Shown here in pieces: positions 32,445-42,258 of a stretch of DNA of 64,000 nt. Source of the DNA: Treponema sp. (lineage in GTDB: Bacteria > Spirochaetota > Spirochaetia > Treponematales > Treponemataceae); assembly GCA_017470605.1 (NCBI GenBank), contig JAFUYH010000013.1, positions 1-64,000 of the forward strand, written 5' to 3'. The position numbers were made by a program, and so were the translations under genes. Numbering within the stretch: position 1 is the first letter of the stretch; every line of letters begins with the position of its first letter. The notes under the pieces were generated by a model. That model did no database searches and was not told the DNA's origin. It was given only the letters and a program-made list of their open reading frames with translations.

Positions 32445-33737
32445 TTACTCTTTATGCCTCTTATCCAGCTCGTCGTAAACATCTTTCCATGTAACGCCTT
32501 CTTTATATAAAAGAACGTTTACAAAATAAAGCAAATCTGCAGCTTCCCAGATTACTTCATCTTTATCGTCCGCTTCACAGAGCTCTTCTGCTTCTTCCTC
32601 TACCTTTTCACGGACACGTTTTGCATCCAGAGTTGCAGTATAACTGCCAGGACGAGGATTAGCAAAACGGTCTGCAATAATGTTGTAAAGACGACCCATG
32701 CTGGATTTTTCATCTGGAGCACTTGTAAAACAGGTCCAGCTTCCAGTATGGCAGGCAGGCCCGGTAGGAAGAACTGTTGCCAGAATACAGTCCCTGTCGC
32801 AGTCTGCACGCATTCTTACAAGCTGCAGGAAGTTTCCGCTTGTATCGCCCTTAGTCCAGAGTTCATTTCTTGAACGGCTCCAGAAAGTAAGTTTTCCGCA
32901 TTCAAAAGATTTTTGAACAGCCTCTGCATTTGCATAGCCCTGCATTAAAACTTCGCCATTCACGCTCTGTGCAATTACAGGAATAAGCGGCGATTTTTCA
33001 AAATCAAGGCAGGCAACAAAGGCATCTTTTAATGAAACCTTGTTAGTATAAAGAGCCATTCCAAGCTGAACATCACAGTGCAATTTTTCTAGTTCTGCAA
33101 TTTCTTCAACCGAAGAAATGCCGCCGGCAGCAACCACACGGCAATTTACGGCTTGGCGCAGCTGGCGGACATAGTCCATATTTGTGCCCTGCATACAGCC
33201 TTCTTTTTCTACACAGGTAAAAAGAAGTTCGGAACAGAATTTTTCTGCCTGCTTTGCCCCTTCTACCAGAGGAACGTTTATAGTTTCAGTCCAGCCCTTT
33301 ACTGCAATTTTTCCGTTTATTGCATCTACAGAAATAATAATGCGCTGTTTTCCGATTGCGGCAATCAGCTCATTCAAAAAGTCTTCATTTAAAACTGATT
33401 CGCCAGGAGCAGGATTTGCCTTCCAGGCTCTTGAACCTATGATAACTTTTTCTGCACCAAGAGCAACAAGTTCTTTTGCTCGTTTTACAGTGCGGATTCC
33501 ACCGCCGGTTCTGACGTTTCCATGATGGAGTAAAGATTTGAGAAGCGGGGTATTTACTGTGTTTCCCTTTGCATCAACATTACCGAGAGCCGCATCCAAA
33601 TCAATAACAGCGACTTCGCCATACATGTCAAACTGGTTAATAAGGTTTTCAGCATCATCACGCTGAAGTACCAGTTCCTTGCCGTTCTTAAGCTGAACGA
33701 CGTGTCCGTTTTTCAAATCTATAGAAGAAATTACCAT
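32445..33737 (-). CDS. hisAIE: HisA-HisI-HisE fusion protein
   Basis: 430 residues with three histidine enzymes in a row. Residues 1-245: HisA isomerase (ProFAR), with Asp in SSIDLKNGHVVQLKNG, VIDLDAALG, GGGIRTVKRAKELVALGA, SVDAINGKIAVKGW. Residues 250-345: HisI cyclohydrolase, with VLMQGYANAEAV, FWSRSRNELWTKGDTSGNF and zinc-binding CDRDC plus GPACHTGSWTCF. Residues 345-430: HisE pyrophosphohydrolase, with REKVEEEAEELCEA. HisIE fusions are common; joining HisA in front puts three successive or near-successive steps in one chain. Second and third steps (HisE, HisI) feed directly into HisA. No Shine-Dalgarno; TAAAAT lies 6 bases before the ATG. Confidence 0.93.
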   Translation of the reverse strand: MVISSIDLKNGHVVQLKNGKELVLQRDDAENLINQFDMYGEVAVIDLDAALGNVDAKGNTVNTPLLKSLLHHGNVRTGGGIRTVKRAKELVALGAEKVIIGSRAWKANPAPGESVLNEDFLNELIAAIGKQRIIISVDAINGKIAVKGWTETINVPLVEGAKQAEKFCSELLFTCVEKEGCMQGTNMDYVRQLRQAVNCRVVAAGGISSVEEIAELEKLHCDVQLGMALYTNKVSLKDAFVACLDFEKSPLIPVIAQSVNGEVLMQGYANAEAVQKSFECGKLTFWSRSRNELWTKGDTSGNFLQLVRMRADCDRDCILATVLPTGPACHTGSWTCFTSAPDEKSSMGRLYNIIADRFANPRPGSYTATLDAKRVREKVEEEAEELCEADDKDEVIWEAADLLYFVNVLLYKEGVTWKDVYDELDKRHKE

Positions 33738-33800
33738 ATTTTGATTTTATCAAATTTCCGCATTTTATACAAATTTTGCAGAAAGTTATACCTGCCGTTA

Positions 33801-33840
33801 TAAAAGAAAAGCTCCGCACATCTTGCGGAGCCTTTCTTCA
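33801..33840 (-). terminator. Terminator after the STAS gene
   Basis: GCTCCGCA (33811-33818) pairs with TGCGGAGC (33824-33831). On the minus strand the stem is followed by TTTTCTTTTA, and by CTTTCTT on the plus strand, so it may work both ways. It ends the PP2C/STAS operon just before the hisAIE promoter region. Confidence 0.8.
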
Positions 33841-33847
33841 TCATGTT

Positions 33848-34174
33848 TTAGTTCGCTTCTGTAACCGAGTTTATCAGGTTAAACTGAGACTTGAAGCCCG
33901 TGCTGGAAATTGCTTTTTCAGCTTCGTTTGACATGGTCATAAAAAATAGTTTATGACCAACTTCATCAGCATCATTAAAGGCCGCCATAAGGAAGCCTAT
34001 TCCCGCAGGGTCAAGTTCTATAAGTTTTGACATATCAAGTATGATGTTGTTTTTCTGAACTGCTTCATACAAAGTATTCTGGAAGTCACCAAGAGTATAG
34101 GCATTAAGAGCCCCTTCCAGTTCATAAAGATGATAGTTAGCACCGTCTTTTTCTACGATTTTCAGGTTTTCCAT
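33848..34174 (-). CDS. STAS-domain protein lacking the phospho-Ser
   Basis: 108 residues, a single STAS domain as in anti-sigma factor antagonists (SpoIIAA/RsbV). The domain starts ENLKIVEKDGANYHLYELEG and runs to the end. At the regulatory site, where antagonists have Asp-Ser-Ser/Thr-Gly, this protein has LDPAGIGFL: the phosphorylated Ser is Pro and the next residue Ala. It therefore cannot be switched in the standard way. It overlaps the stop of the large PP2C phosphatase gene, so the two are co-translated. Either a permanently active antagonist, or a scaffold for the phosphatase. Confidence 0.82.
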   Translation of the reverse strand: MENLKIVEKDGANYHLYELEGALNAYTLGDFQNTLYEAVQKNNIILDMSKLIELDPAGIGFLMAAFNDADEVGHKLFFMTMSNEAEKAISSTGFKSQFNLINSVTEAN

Positions 34175-36702
34175 TATAATCCAGCCTCCTTCATCATGGC
34201 ATCAAGGTCGCTTAAATCCGGCATTTCAAATCCCGGCGGTAAATCAGGGTCATCTAAAGGAGCAGGACTTTCTGCAGATTCAGCAACTGGCTCTTCAAAT
34301 ACAGGACTGTTTTCCCCTGCATTAGCGATGGCTTCTGTTTCTTCGGCAACCTGGGCGGCAGCACTTTCTGCAGCCTCGGCGTCTGCTGCGGCAGCCGCAA
34401 TTAAGGCCGCTGCAGCATCTTCAGTCATGGCATCAGCAGGCGCTGCACCAGCTTCAGCTTCAACAGAAGAATCTGCATTTTCCTCACCCTCTGCTTCTGA
34501 TTCTGATTCTGCTTCACCCTCACTTTCAGGCTCAGGAATTCCTTCATATTTAAGAACAAGAATAGAAACGTCGTCTTCCATTTCCTTTGACATGAACTTT
34601 ACAAGTCCGTCAAAAATAAACTGAGTCATGCGCTGTGCCGGATAAGTTGAGTTATCCAGAATAGACTGCTGAATACGTTCCTTTCCAAACTGCTCACCAC
34701 GAAGGGAGTGTGACTGAACAAGTCCGTCTGTACAGGCAAGGATAATATCACCACGCTGCAGTTTAGAAGTTTTTACAGAAATATAAGGACTAATATCCTT
34801 TACGAATCCAAGAACGTGACCACTACCCTGAATTTCAATTACGTTGTTATAAACCTGAGTATAAGCCATCAGGGCTGGAATACCGCAGTTAATGTAGTAC
34901 ATGGTATCACTTTCAAAGTCAATCAAGGCAAAAAGTCCCGCAAAGATTGTTCCCTTAGGAAGGGAATCCCTTACGAAGGTGTTCAGCTTTACAACAAGCT
35001 GCTTAAAGTCGTGAACTTCTGAAAGATAAGCACGGATAATGGACTTTAAGATAACCATGTTCATGGAAGCCGCAATACCCTTTCCAGACAAGTCACCAAC
35101 AACAAAGAGGTGGCGTGTTGCCGTAAGGCGAATCATGTCTATGAATTCACCTCCAATGGAATGGGCCGGAACCATGAGGTATCCTATATCAACTTTTTCA
35201 TTCTTCACATGGTCAAGGTTTTCCTGAATGGAAGTAATAATCTGGCTTGCCATTCGGATTTCCCGGTTTACGATACCGATTACACCTTTATTTGAAATGT
35301 TACGCATGTAATATCCAAATACGAAGAAGTAAGAATAAAGTTTTACAAATACGTTAAGGTCATATTCCTTATAGTGGTCTCCACTGGCCTTAACACCAAG
35401 AGTAATAATACCAAAGATGTTATGACCTTCATTAAGAATAAAGAAACAATCAGATTTTGTAAGTTTAAAGAAGGCTTCCAGATTATCTTTAATAACAGCA
35501 AGATCATGTTCTTTTTCAATTTCAGAAGAAACAACGATACTTTTATTTATGTTCAGAAGCACATCAAAAATCGGATTGTTTAGGGAAATCTTTACGTCTA
35601 CATTATTTGAAGAATAGGCTGTTGAAAGTTCATTTGCACCTGAAAGAATGTAAACACCCATAGAAGAAGTTTTCACATTCCTTTTAAGGATTTCAAACAT
35701 CTTTGCGATGATTGCATCCATTTCTGCACCCTTGTAGTCTACACTGGCAAGGTCTTTTTCAAGAGCCGCTTCATAATCTGCCGTATAAAGTTTTGAAGAA
35801 GAAGAAAGCAAATCACTTACTTTAAGGGCAATAAGAATACCTCCTGCCGCATATAAACAGAAAGTAATAATAAACTGAACCGTATAGCCTTCACCTGCCG
35901 GCTGGAAAATAGTACAAAGGGCACCAACAATTCCAGCTGGAAGCAGATAAGAAAGGAATGTCTTGATTAAAGTGACAAACATAGCCTTTCCGGAAGGAAC
36001 TGTTGTTTTTGTAAGGGCAATATAAATAACCACATACATAAAGAGGTAGGCATACATAAAGAGCAGAGAGAAAGCCGGATTGATTGTTGAAATGTACTTG
36101 ATGGCAAAACTGATTGCCCATAACAAAAGGAATCCTTCTCCAATAACGGCAGACTGGTATCTTTCAAGCTGAGTAGCCTTATCTTCCTGAATAATAGTAA
36201 GGAAAAGGAAACAGGTTACAGGCACTGCATATCTGTAGATAAAAGTAAACAAAGTAACCCATGTCCATGGAAAGAATTTTCTTGCAGGATTATAGAAGAG
36301 GAATTCAGAACCAATAATAATTCCATTTTCCAGAGAAACATCAATTGTACTGAATTTTGCATAGACAATTACAACTGAAAAGAGATAAAGAACATATTTT
36401 ATGATTCTGACCAGAGAATTCTTTTTATTTGAAGCAATTTCAACCAGACTGAAACTCAGCATGGTAAAAAAGATTCCGTCCAGACTAAAGAGAATTTTCA
36501 TTCCCTGAGTAGTAAGGGCATCAAACCAGAAATCCTTAAATGCAATTATCAGAACAAAGATAACACTTTCTACGCTTGTCAGAAGCATTGCAATAGAAAG
36601 AGAACTGACACCGATATTGTTGTTTTTCACCTTTTTATCCATAAGGTGAGTAAAGAAGCCAAGAAAAATGGCTGCCGCAATGTTCAAATAAACGTAAATC
36701 AT
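34174..36702 (-). CDS. Membrane PP2C (SpoIIE-type) phosphatase with acidic tail
   Basis: 842 residues. About eight or more transmembrane segments fill residues 1-295. A GAF-like region follows (about 310-480). A SpoIIE/PP2C domain is at about 490-730, with metal-binding aspartates in VVGDLSGKGIAASMNM, ILACTDGLVQSHS and EMEDDVSILVLKY. The last 110 residues are low complexity, rich in Glu, Ala and Ser, ending PDLSDLDAMMKEAGL. Such enzymes dephosphorylate STAS antagonists. Its immediate STAS partner lacks the usual Ser, so the true substrate may be another STAS protein such as the one at 58995. The stop of the second phosphatase gene is one base upstream. Confidence 0.85.
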   Translation of the reverse strand: MIYVYLNIAAAIFLGFFTHLMDKKVKNNNIGVSSLSIAMLLTSVESVIFVLIIAFKDFWFDALTTQGMKILFSLDGIFFTMLSFSLVEIASNKKNSLVRIIKYVLYLFSVVIVYAKFSTIDVSLENGIIIGSEFLFYNPARKFFPWTWVTLFTFIYRYAVPVTCFLFLTIIQEDKATQLERYQSAVIGEGFLLLWAISFAIKYISTINPAFSLLFMYAYLFMYVVIYIALTKTTVPSGKAMFVTLIKTFLSYLLPAGIVGALCTIFQPAGEGYTVQFIITFCLYAAGGILIALKVSDLLSSSSKLYTADYEAALEKDLASVDYKGAEMDAIIAKMFEILKRNVKTSSMGVYILSGANELSTAYSSNNVDVKISLNNPIFDVLLNINKSIVVSSEIEKEHDLAVIKDNLEAFFKLTKSDCFFILNEGHNIFGIITLGVKASGDHYKEYDLNVFVKLYSYFFVFGYYMRNISNKGVIGIVNREIRMASQIITSIQENLDHVKNEKVDIGYLMVPAHSIGGEFIDMIRLTATRHLFVVGDLSGKGIAASMNMVILKSIIRAYLSEVHDFKQLVVKLNTFVRDSLPKGTIFAGLFALIDFESDTMYYINCGIPALMAYTQVYNNVIEIQGSGHVLGFVKDISPYISVKTSKLQRGDIILACTDGLVQSHSLRGEQFGKERIQQSILDNSTYPAQRMTQFIFDGLVKFMSKEMEDDVSILVLKYEGIPEPESEGEAESESEAEGEENADSSVEAEAGAAPADAMTEDAAAALIAAAAADAEAAESAAAQVAEETEAIANAGENSPVFEEPVAESAESPAPLDDPDLPPGFEMPDLSDLDAMMKEAGL

Positions 36703-36703
36703 A

Positions 36704-38098
36704 TCAGTAACCTACCTTTGCAATCATCATTGTAACGTCATCATGAAGTTTCTTATCGCCGTTATACTTCCAGATTAAATCAACAATGTCATCAACCATC
36801 TGCTGAGGAGATTTTGCCGCACCGGCCATAAGAGTCTTCTTGTAAATATCTGTATCACCAAGTTCTACACCGCTGTCATCCATAACTTCAGATACACCGT
36901 CAGTTGCCATAAGAATTGTATCACCACGGAAGAGGCGCTTTTCTGCAACCGTTACATCACCTACATCAAGAATACCGATAAGGGAAGCATTTGAAGTAAG
37001 AGGCTTAATGCGATAACCGTCTGGAGAAGGAGAAAGAATAAGAGGGTCAGACATGGAAGCATTGATATAGCGGATTTTCATCTTTTCCGTATCAACAATG
37101 CTGAGGAACAATACAGTATATTTATCCTGAAGGTGCATTCCCTTAATTGACTTATCAATTGCATGAAGCACGCCAACCAAATCTTCTTTATCTTCAATAA
37201 TTTTTACAGTGTTCATTACCAGACCCATGATAAGGGCAGCAGGAAGACCTTTTCCAGAAACGTCCCCCAGCATAAGAAGGGTTTTTGAAGAATCAATCGG
37301 AAGAATTGAAAAGTAGTCACCAGAAACGTTTACCAAAGGGCGGTAATATGTTGCAATCTTGAGTTTAGGAATATCAGGAATTTTCTGAGGCAGGAATGAC
37401 TGCTGGGTATCTGCCAGCTGTTCCCATTCCTTTGTTGTTGCAGAAATTTCTGAAAGTTCAGAAACAGTTCTTGTTCGTGAAATAAAGCGTTTGTACTCTT
37501 CAAAAAGACGGGTATAAACAGAAACGTCAAAAAGTCTTGTATAACGGCAGAATACATAAAGATGCTGCTTTTCATAACACATAAAGAATCCGCGGCTCTT
37601 GCGGTAATTTGTAGTAACACCAATATGACGGTCAAAATAGAAAAAACCATCCTGCCATGAATCCGTAAAGTGAGAATCAAGTTTTGCCTTTACATCATCA
37701 GCGGTAGAAAGACGGTTCGGGCTGTTATAGAGGGTATAATTTTTAACGCGGTCTACAAGAAGAACTGAACAGTCTCCCTGTTTTTCCAGAACGTCACCAA
37801 TTGCAGTATAAAAATCATCAAGGGAATAACAGAAACGAAGTCTGTCTATAAAGTTGTTCAGTATAACGGTTTCACCGCTTTCAAGAGTATGCTTTCTGAC
37901 ATAAGAAATCAGATAAGCCCTGATTCTGTTTCCCCAAAAGACTACAGCAAGGAATATTATTACAGTAACCAGAAAAGTATAAATTGAAAAGGAGGACGAA
38001 TCTTTCTTGGGTAGAAGAAAGAGACAGATTAAAATAAAACTTGCAATAGCAAAAACATTAACGGAAACTAAGACTATTTTTTTCTGCGATTTATACAT
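36704..38098 (-). CDS. PP2C (SpoIIE-type) phosphatase with two membrane segments
   Basis: 464 residues from the ATG at 38096-38098, with AGAGG six bases upstream; a TTG six codons earlier is unlikely. Two N-terminal transmembrane segments (about 7-27 and 37-56) are followed by a GAF-like middle (about 75-220) and a complete PP2C catalytic domain (about 235-464). The aspartates are in MLGDVSGKGLPAALIMG, ILMATDGVSEVMDDSG and KLHDDVTMMIAKVGY. It is the first gene of a three-gene operon with the larger phosphatase and the STAS protein. The family dephosphorylates anti-sigma factor antagonists; no sigma factor or anti-sigma kinase is nearby. Confidence 0.88.
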   Translation of the reverse strand: MYKSQKKIVLVSVNVFAIASFILICLFLLPKKDSSSFSIYTFLVTVIIFLAVVFWGNRIRAYLISYVRKHTLESGETVILNNFIDRLRFCYSLDDFYTAIGDVLEKQGDCSVLLVDRVKNYTLYNSPNRLSTADDVKAKLDSHFTDSWQDGFFYFDRHIGVTTNYRKSRGFFMCYEKQHLYVFCRYTRLFDVSVYTRLFEEYKRFISRTRTVSELSEISATTKEWEQLADTQQSFLPQKIPDIPKLKIATYYRPLVNVSGDYFSILPIDSSKTLLMLGDVSGKGLPAALIMGLVMNTVKIIEDKEDLVGVLHAIDKSIKGMHLQDKYTVLFLSIVDTEKMKIRYINASMSDPLILSPSPDGYRIKPLTSNASLIGILDVGDVTVAEKRLFRGDTILMATDGVSEVMDDSGVELGDTDIYKKTLMAGAAKSPQQMVDDIVDLIWKYNGDKKLHDDVTMMIAKVGY

Positions 38099-38199
38099 GT
38101 ATACCTCTGAATACAAAATAAATGTATTACTACCATTCTAACACATAATCGGCAGATTTGCAGAAAAAAGTTATCAAAGATGACGTTTTAAATGGATTT

Positions 38200-39354
38200 T
38201 TAATCTCCAAGTTTTGAAAGGGCCATAAGCTGAGGTTCTGCAGGTGGATTTTCAAGCTCCATATACTGCTTAAGCAGTTCCTTCTGCCTTACAGAAAGAC
38301 GGCTAGGAATCTGAACCATAACTTTCACGTACAAATCGCCTTTTCTGCTTGAATTTGCAACAGGCACACCTTCGCCCTTTATTCTCAAAAGTTTTCCATT
38401 TGGAGTTCCGTCCGGCACCTTAATGGTAACTCGTTTTCCGTCCAAAGAAATGATTGAGATTTCGCAGCCAAGAGCAGCCTGTGCCATAGAAATAGGCACT
38501 GCACAGTACAAATCATTTCCATCGCGCTCAAAGTTTGGATGCTGTTCAACATGAAGAACAACAACGAGGTCTCCAGCAGGTCCGCCGTTTTCTCCAGCAT
38601 CCCCCTGTCCTCTTATTACGATACGTTTTCCATCATCCACACCGGCAGGAATTTTAAGGGACATTGCCTTTGATTTTTCCTGAATACCAGAACCACGGCA
38701 GCTTGCACAAGGCTTGTCTACAACAAGACCTTTTCCGCGGCACTTAGGACAGGTCTGCTGGATTGTAAAGAATCCGTTTCCCTGACGAACCTGGCCCATA
38801 CCGTTACAGGTCGGACAGGTCTTTTTTGATGCCCCAGGAGCCGCTCCACTACCCTTACAGATGGAACAGGCTTCATTATGCTTAAAATGAATGTCTGCAT
38901 TTGTTCCATAAACGGCATCTTTAAACTGAATATGCAGGTCATAGCGCAGGCTGGCACCGGCAGCAGGTCCACTGCTTCTGGCACCGCCTCTGGAAGAAGA
39001 GCCTCCAAATCCGCCACCAAAAATAGAGTCAAAAATATCAGAGAAGCCGCCACCTGCTCCACCAAACAAGTCGCTGAAGTCATGGAAGGCATGTGAATAC
39101 TGAGCACCGCCGCCCCCCTGATCCATTCCGTCTACACCGGCAAAACCGTACTGGTCATAAAGAGGTCGTTTTTTGTCATCTGAAAGAACTTCATAAGCTT
39201 CTGTAGCCTCGCGGAATTTTTCCTCGGCTTCTTTATCGCCTGGATTTCTATCCGGATGGTACTTTACCGCAAGTTTGCGATAAGCACGCTTAATTGCTTC
39301 CTGATCAGCTGATTTTTCTACACCCAATACTTCGTAATAGTCACGCTTTGCCAT
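38200..39354 (-). CDS. dnaJ: Chaperone DnaJ
   Basis: Co-chaperone that delivers clients to DnaK and stimulates its ATPase. 384 residues: J domain (1-70, with the HPD motif in [11 protein letters not shown]), a Gly/Phe-rich linker that is unusually rich in Gly and Ser (about 75-135), and a zinc-finger domain with four CxxCxGxG repeats ([32 protein letters not shown]). A C-terminal substrate domain follows. Third gene after grpE and dnaK, 120 bases from dnaK, a gap holding a palindrome at 39424-39446. Confidence 0.97.
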   Translation of the reverse strand: MAKRDYYEVLGVEKSADQEAIKRAYRKLAVKYHPDRNPGDKEAEEKFREATEAYEVLSDDKKRPLYDQYGFAGVDGMDQGGGGAQYSHAFHDFSDLFGGAGGGFSDIFDSIFGGGFGGSSSRGGARSSGPAAGASLRYDLHIQFKDAVYGTNADIHFKHNEACSICKGSGAAPGASKKTCPTCNGMGQVRQGNGFFTIQQTCPKCRGKGLVVDKPCASCRGSGIQEKSKAMSLKIPAGVDDGKRIVIRGQGDAGENGGPAGDLVVVLHVEQHPNFERDGNDLYCAVPISMAQAALGCEISIISLDGKRVTIKVPDGTPNGKLLRIKGEGVPVANSSRKGDLYVKVMVQIPSRLSVRQKELLKQYMELENPPAEPQLMALSKLGD

Positions 39355-39423
39355 GATATAAACCTTATATGCCTGTCATTGCCGGAATGCCCCCGACAAT
39401 CCATACTACTCCATAATATACAG

Positions 39424-39446
39424 ATTCCCGGGTCAGGCCCGGGAAT
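39424..39446. repeat. CCCGGG palindrome between dnaK and dnaJ
   Basis: ATTCCCGGGTCAGGCCCGGG followed by AAT: stem ATTCCCGGG/CCCGGGAAT, nine pairs with a five-base loop. It is preceded by another GC-rich patch (39374-39395). In the dnaK-to-dnaJ direction it reads TTATTCCCGGGCCTGACCCG and resembles REP-like palindromes common in bacterial intergenic DNA. It could lower dnaJ relative to dnaK by partial termination or RNA end protection. Confidence 0.65.
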
Positions 39447-39473
39447 AACATTAAATTAAATTTTATTTATTGA

Positions 39474-41441
39474 CTACTTATCTTCGTCTTTTACTTCGTA
39501 CTCTACATCATCTGCAGAGCCTTTGTCAAAGCCAGAAGATTTAGATTCACCTTCAGCAGCTCCGGCATCTGCCCCTGCGCCTGTTCCTGCGGCACCATCT
39601 GCACCTGGCTGAGCACCGGCAGCACCCTGCTGCTTGTAAAGTTCTTCAGCAATCTTATAAGAAGCCTGTTTAAGGGCTTCTGTCTTAGACTTGATTTCTT
39701 CAACATTGTCGCCCTGCATAGCCTGCTTCAAAGCGGCGATTGCATCTTCAATCTTCTGCTTTTCTGCTCCGTCTACCTTGTCGCCAAGTTCTTTCAAAGA
39801 CTTTTCAGTTGCATAAATCATGCTGTCTGCTTCATTGCGGGCATCAACACCTTCGCGCTTAGCCTTATCTGCAGCGGCATTAGCTTCTGCATCCTTTACC
39901 ATCTTTTCAATTTCAGCATCGCTCAAACCGGAAGAAGAAGTAATCTGGATGTGCTGTTCCTTTCCTGTTCCCAGATCCTTTGCAGATACGTGAACAATAC
40001 CGTTTGCATCGATATCGAATGTAACTTCAATCTGTGGAACTCCACGAGGAGCGGCTGGAATACCTACAAGGTCAAAGCGTCCAAGAGTTCTGTTCTGGTC
40101 TGCCATTTCGCGTTCACCCTGAAGTACGTGAATAGAAACTGCAGTCTGTCCGTCGGCAGCAGTAGAGAAAATCTGGCTCTTCTTTGTAGGAATTGTTGTA
40201 TTTCTTGGGATAAGTTTTGTGAATACGCCACCCATTGTTTCAATACCAAGTGAAAGTGGAGTAACATCAAGCAAAAGAATATCCTGTTTAACATCCTTAT
40301 TAAGAATACCACCCTGAATAGCGGCACCAATAGATACGGCTTCATCCGGGTTTACAGAACGGCTTCCTTCTTTTCCAAAGATAGCTTTTACAACTTCCTG
40401 AACTTTTGGCATACGAGAAGAACCACCAACAAGGATAACCTCGTCAATCTGGTCTGCAGAAAGTTTTGCATCCTGCAAAGCCTTCTTACAAGGTTCCTTT
40501 GTGCGTTCAAAGAGTGAATCTGTCATCTGTTCAAACTGAGCACGGCTCAAAGACTTCTGCAAGTGTTTTGGACCTGTTGCATCAGCTGTAATATAAGGAA
40601 GGTTGATGTCTGTTGTTGTCTGGTTAGAAAGTGCAATCTTTGCATTTTCTGCAGCTTCGCGGAGACGCTGCATAGCCATTGGGTCTTTAGAAAGGTCAAT
40701 ACCTGTATCTTTCTTGAATTCTTCAATGAGCCAGTTAGAAATTGTGCGGTCCCAGTCATCTCCACCAAGATGTGTATCACCATTAGTAGAAAGAACTTCA
40801 AATACACCGTCTGCAAGCTGAAGAATAGAAATATCGAATGTACCACCACCAAGGTCATAAACGGCAATTGTGCGTTCCTTTGACTGGTCTTTATTAAAAC
40901 CGAATGCCAGGGCAGCGGCAGTAGGTTCGTTGATAATACGCTTTACATCCAAACCTGCAATCTTACCGGCATCCTTTGTTGCCTGACGCTGAGAGTCATT
41001 AAAGTAAGCTGGAACTGTAATAACGGCTTCTGTAACTTCCTGTCCAAGATAGTCTTCTGCAGTCTTCTTCATTTTCTGAAGGATAAATGCAGAAATTTCC
41101 TGTGGTGAATAGCGTTTCTTTGTTCCGTTTTCATCAACTTCTACACGACAGTCTGCACCGTTATCAATTACTGTATAAGGAAGTTTTGTTGCTTCTCCCT
41201 GAAGTTCTGCAAATCTGTGTCCAATAAGACGCTTTACAGAATATACAGTATTCTTTGGATTTGTTACCATCTGGTTTTTTGCAGGAGCACCTACAATTCT
41301 GTCGCCTTTTGTTGTGAAACCTACGATAGAAGGAGTTGTTCTTCCACCTTCTGAATTCTGAATTACTACCGGCTCACCGTTTTCCATTACAGAAACACAT
41401 GAGTTTGTTGTTCCTAAGTCAATACCAATAATCTTTCCCAT
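39474..41441 (-). CDS. dnaK: Chaperone DnaK (Hsp70)
   Basis: ATP-driven Hsp70. 655 residues from the ATG at 41439-41441 (GCGAGGTAG upstream); the frame is open for 24 more codons across a palindrome and is not the start. ATPase domain: [62 protein letters not shown]. Substrate domain: [20 protein letters not shown]. The tail is rich in Gly/Ala/Asp and ends [12 protein letters not shown], close to the EEVD-like end of bacterial DnaK. Works with GrpE and DnaJ encoded beside it. No CIRCE element was found upstream of the operon. Confidence 0.98.
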   Translation of the reverse strand: MGKIIGIDLGTTNSCVSVMENGEPVVIQNSEGGRTTPSIVGFTTKGDRIVGAPAKNQMVTNPKNTVYSVKRLIGHRFAELQGEATKLPYTVIDNGADCRVEVDENGTKKRYSPQEISAFILQKMKKTAEDYLGQEVTEAVITVPAYFNDSQRQATKDAGKIAGLDVKRIINEPTAAALAFGFNKDQSKERTIAVYDLGGGTFDISILQLADGVFEVLSTNGDTHLGGDDWDRTISNWLIEEFKKDTGIDLSKDPMAMQRLREAAENAKIALSNQTTTDINLPYITADATGPKHLQKSLSRAQFEQMTDSLFERTKEPCKKALQDAKLSADQIDEVILVGGSSRMPKVQEVVKAIFGKEGSRSVNPDEAVSIGAAIQGGILNKDVKQDILLLDVTPLSLGIETMGGVFTKLIPRNTTIPTKKSQIFSTAADGQTAVSIHVLQGEREMADQNRTLGRFDLVGIPAAPRGVPQIEVTFDIDANGIVHVSAKDLGTGKEQHIQITSSSGLSDAEIEKMVKDAEANAAADKAKREGVDARNEADSMIYATEKSLKELGDKVDGAEKQKIEDAIAALKQAMQGDNVEEIKSKTEALKQASYKIAEELYKQQGAAGAQPGADGAAGTGAGADAGAAEGESKSSGFDKGSADDVEYEVKDEDK

Positions 41442-41480
41442 TTTATCTACCTCGCTTTCTAATTTACTACACTGAATATT

Positions 41481-41535
41481 CTGCGAGTTTTGCTTGCAAA
41501 ACTCGTGTTTCAAAATAGCTTGCTATTTTGAAACT
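41481..41535 (-). repeat. Two adjacent perfect palindromes between grpE and dnaK
   Basis: Palindrome 1 is CGAGTTTTGC-TT-GCAAAACTCG (about 41482-41503). Palindrome 2 is GTTTCAAAATAGC-TT-GCTATTTTGAAAC (41508-41535), 13 pairs with no mismatch. Both have the same GCTTGC centre but unrelated arms. Palindrome 2 covers the grpE stop codon. They lie in the transcribed gap of a heat-shock operon, where stems often protect or process mRNA. Confidence 0.85.
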
Positions 41536-42095
41536 GGTACTTTAACCATTACCTTAGCGTGCCGGATAACCTTGTCTTTCAGTTTATAACCTTTAAGATA
41601 AACCTGAGCCAAAGTTTCTTTCTTGGCTTTTTCATCTTCTATACGGCCGATTGCTTCATGTTCATCAGGATTAAATTCATCTCCTTCTTTTCCGTAAGCA
41701 ACAAGTCCATACTTATCACCAAGCATTTTTACAAGATTCTTGTTAATCATCTTGATACCGTCTGCGATTGATTTTGCATCTTTTGCATCTTTTGCAGCAT
41801 CAATCGTGCGGTCAAAATTATCAAGACTGTCAAGAAGGTCTCCAAGCAGGGATGCATTTGCATAGTCGTAAGTGTCCTGCTTTTCCTTCATCATTCTCTT
41901 TCTGTAGTTGTCAAAATCGGCTGCTCGTCGCAGAAGCTGATCTTTAAGGTCGGCATTTTCTGCTTCAAGTGCTGCAATTTTTTCTTCAGGAGTCTGTTCC
42001 TTTTTTTCTTCTGCAGCCTCATCTTTCTGTACATCTGCAGATTCAGCAGCATTTTCTGTCTGATCTTCTGCCTGCTCGTTTTTCTCTTCTGCCAT
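41523..42095 (-). CDS. grpE: Nucleotide exchange factor GrpE
   Basis: Releases ADP from DnaK. 190 residues: an acidic, Ala/Glu-rich first 45 residues, a long coiled-coil (about 35-90: EKIAALEAENADLKDQLLRR), the DFDNYRKRMMKEK family segment, and the beta domain (YGKEGDEFNPDEHEAIG, LKGYKLKDKVIRHAKVMVKV). Its length is normal. AGAGGATTT precedes the ATG. First gene of grpE-dnaK-dnaJ; hrcA, often in front, is absent here. Confidence 0.95.
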   Translation of the reverse strand: MAEEKNEQAEDQTENAAESADVQKDEAAEEKKEQTPEEKIAALEAENADLKDQLLRRAADFDNYRKRMMKEKQDTYDYANASLLGDLLDSLDNFDRTIDAAKDAKDAKSIADGIKMINKNLVKMLGDKYGLVAYGKEGDEFNPDEHEAIGRIEDEKAKKETLAQVYLKGYKLKDKVIRHAKVMVKVPVSK

Positions 42096-42258
42096 TAGAA
42101 ATCCTCTTCTTTACTTATTCTAAATATAAAATTAATGATTTATAATGCCAATCGTCAAGAAAATTTTGTTATTTTTTTCTGATTTTCCTCTTTTTTTCCA
42201 ATCTTTAAGTCTTTGTAGAAATTTGTATTTTTCCATAAACTCCTATATATTTAAGGTT

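Noticed and set aside
42096-42258. CIRCE element (HrcA site) ahead of grpE
   Set aside because: No TTAGCACTC-N9-GAGTGCTAA or near match is present. The heat-shock operon must be controlled otherwise.
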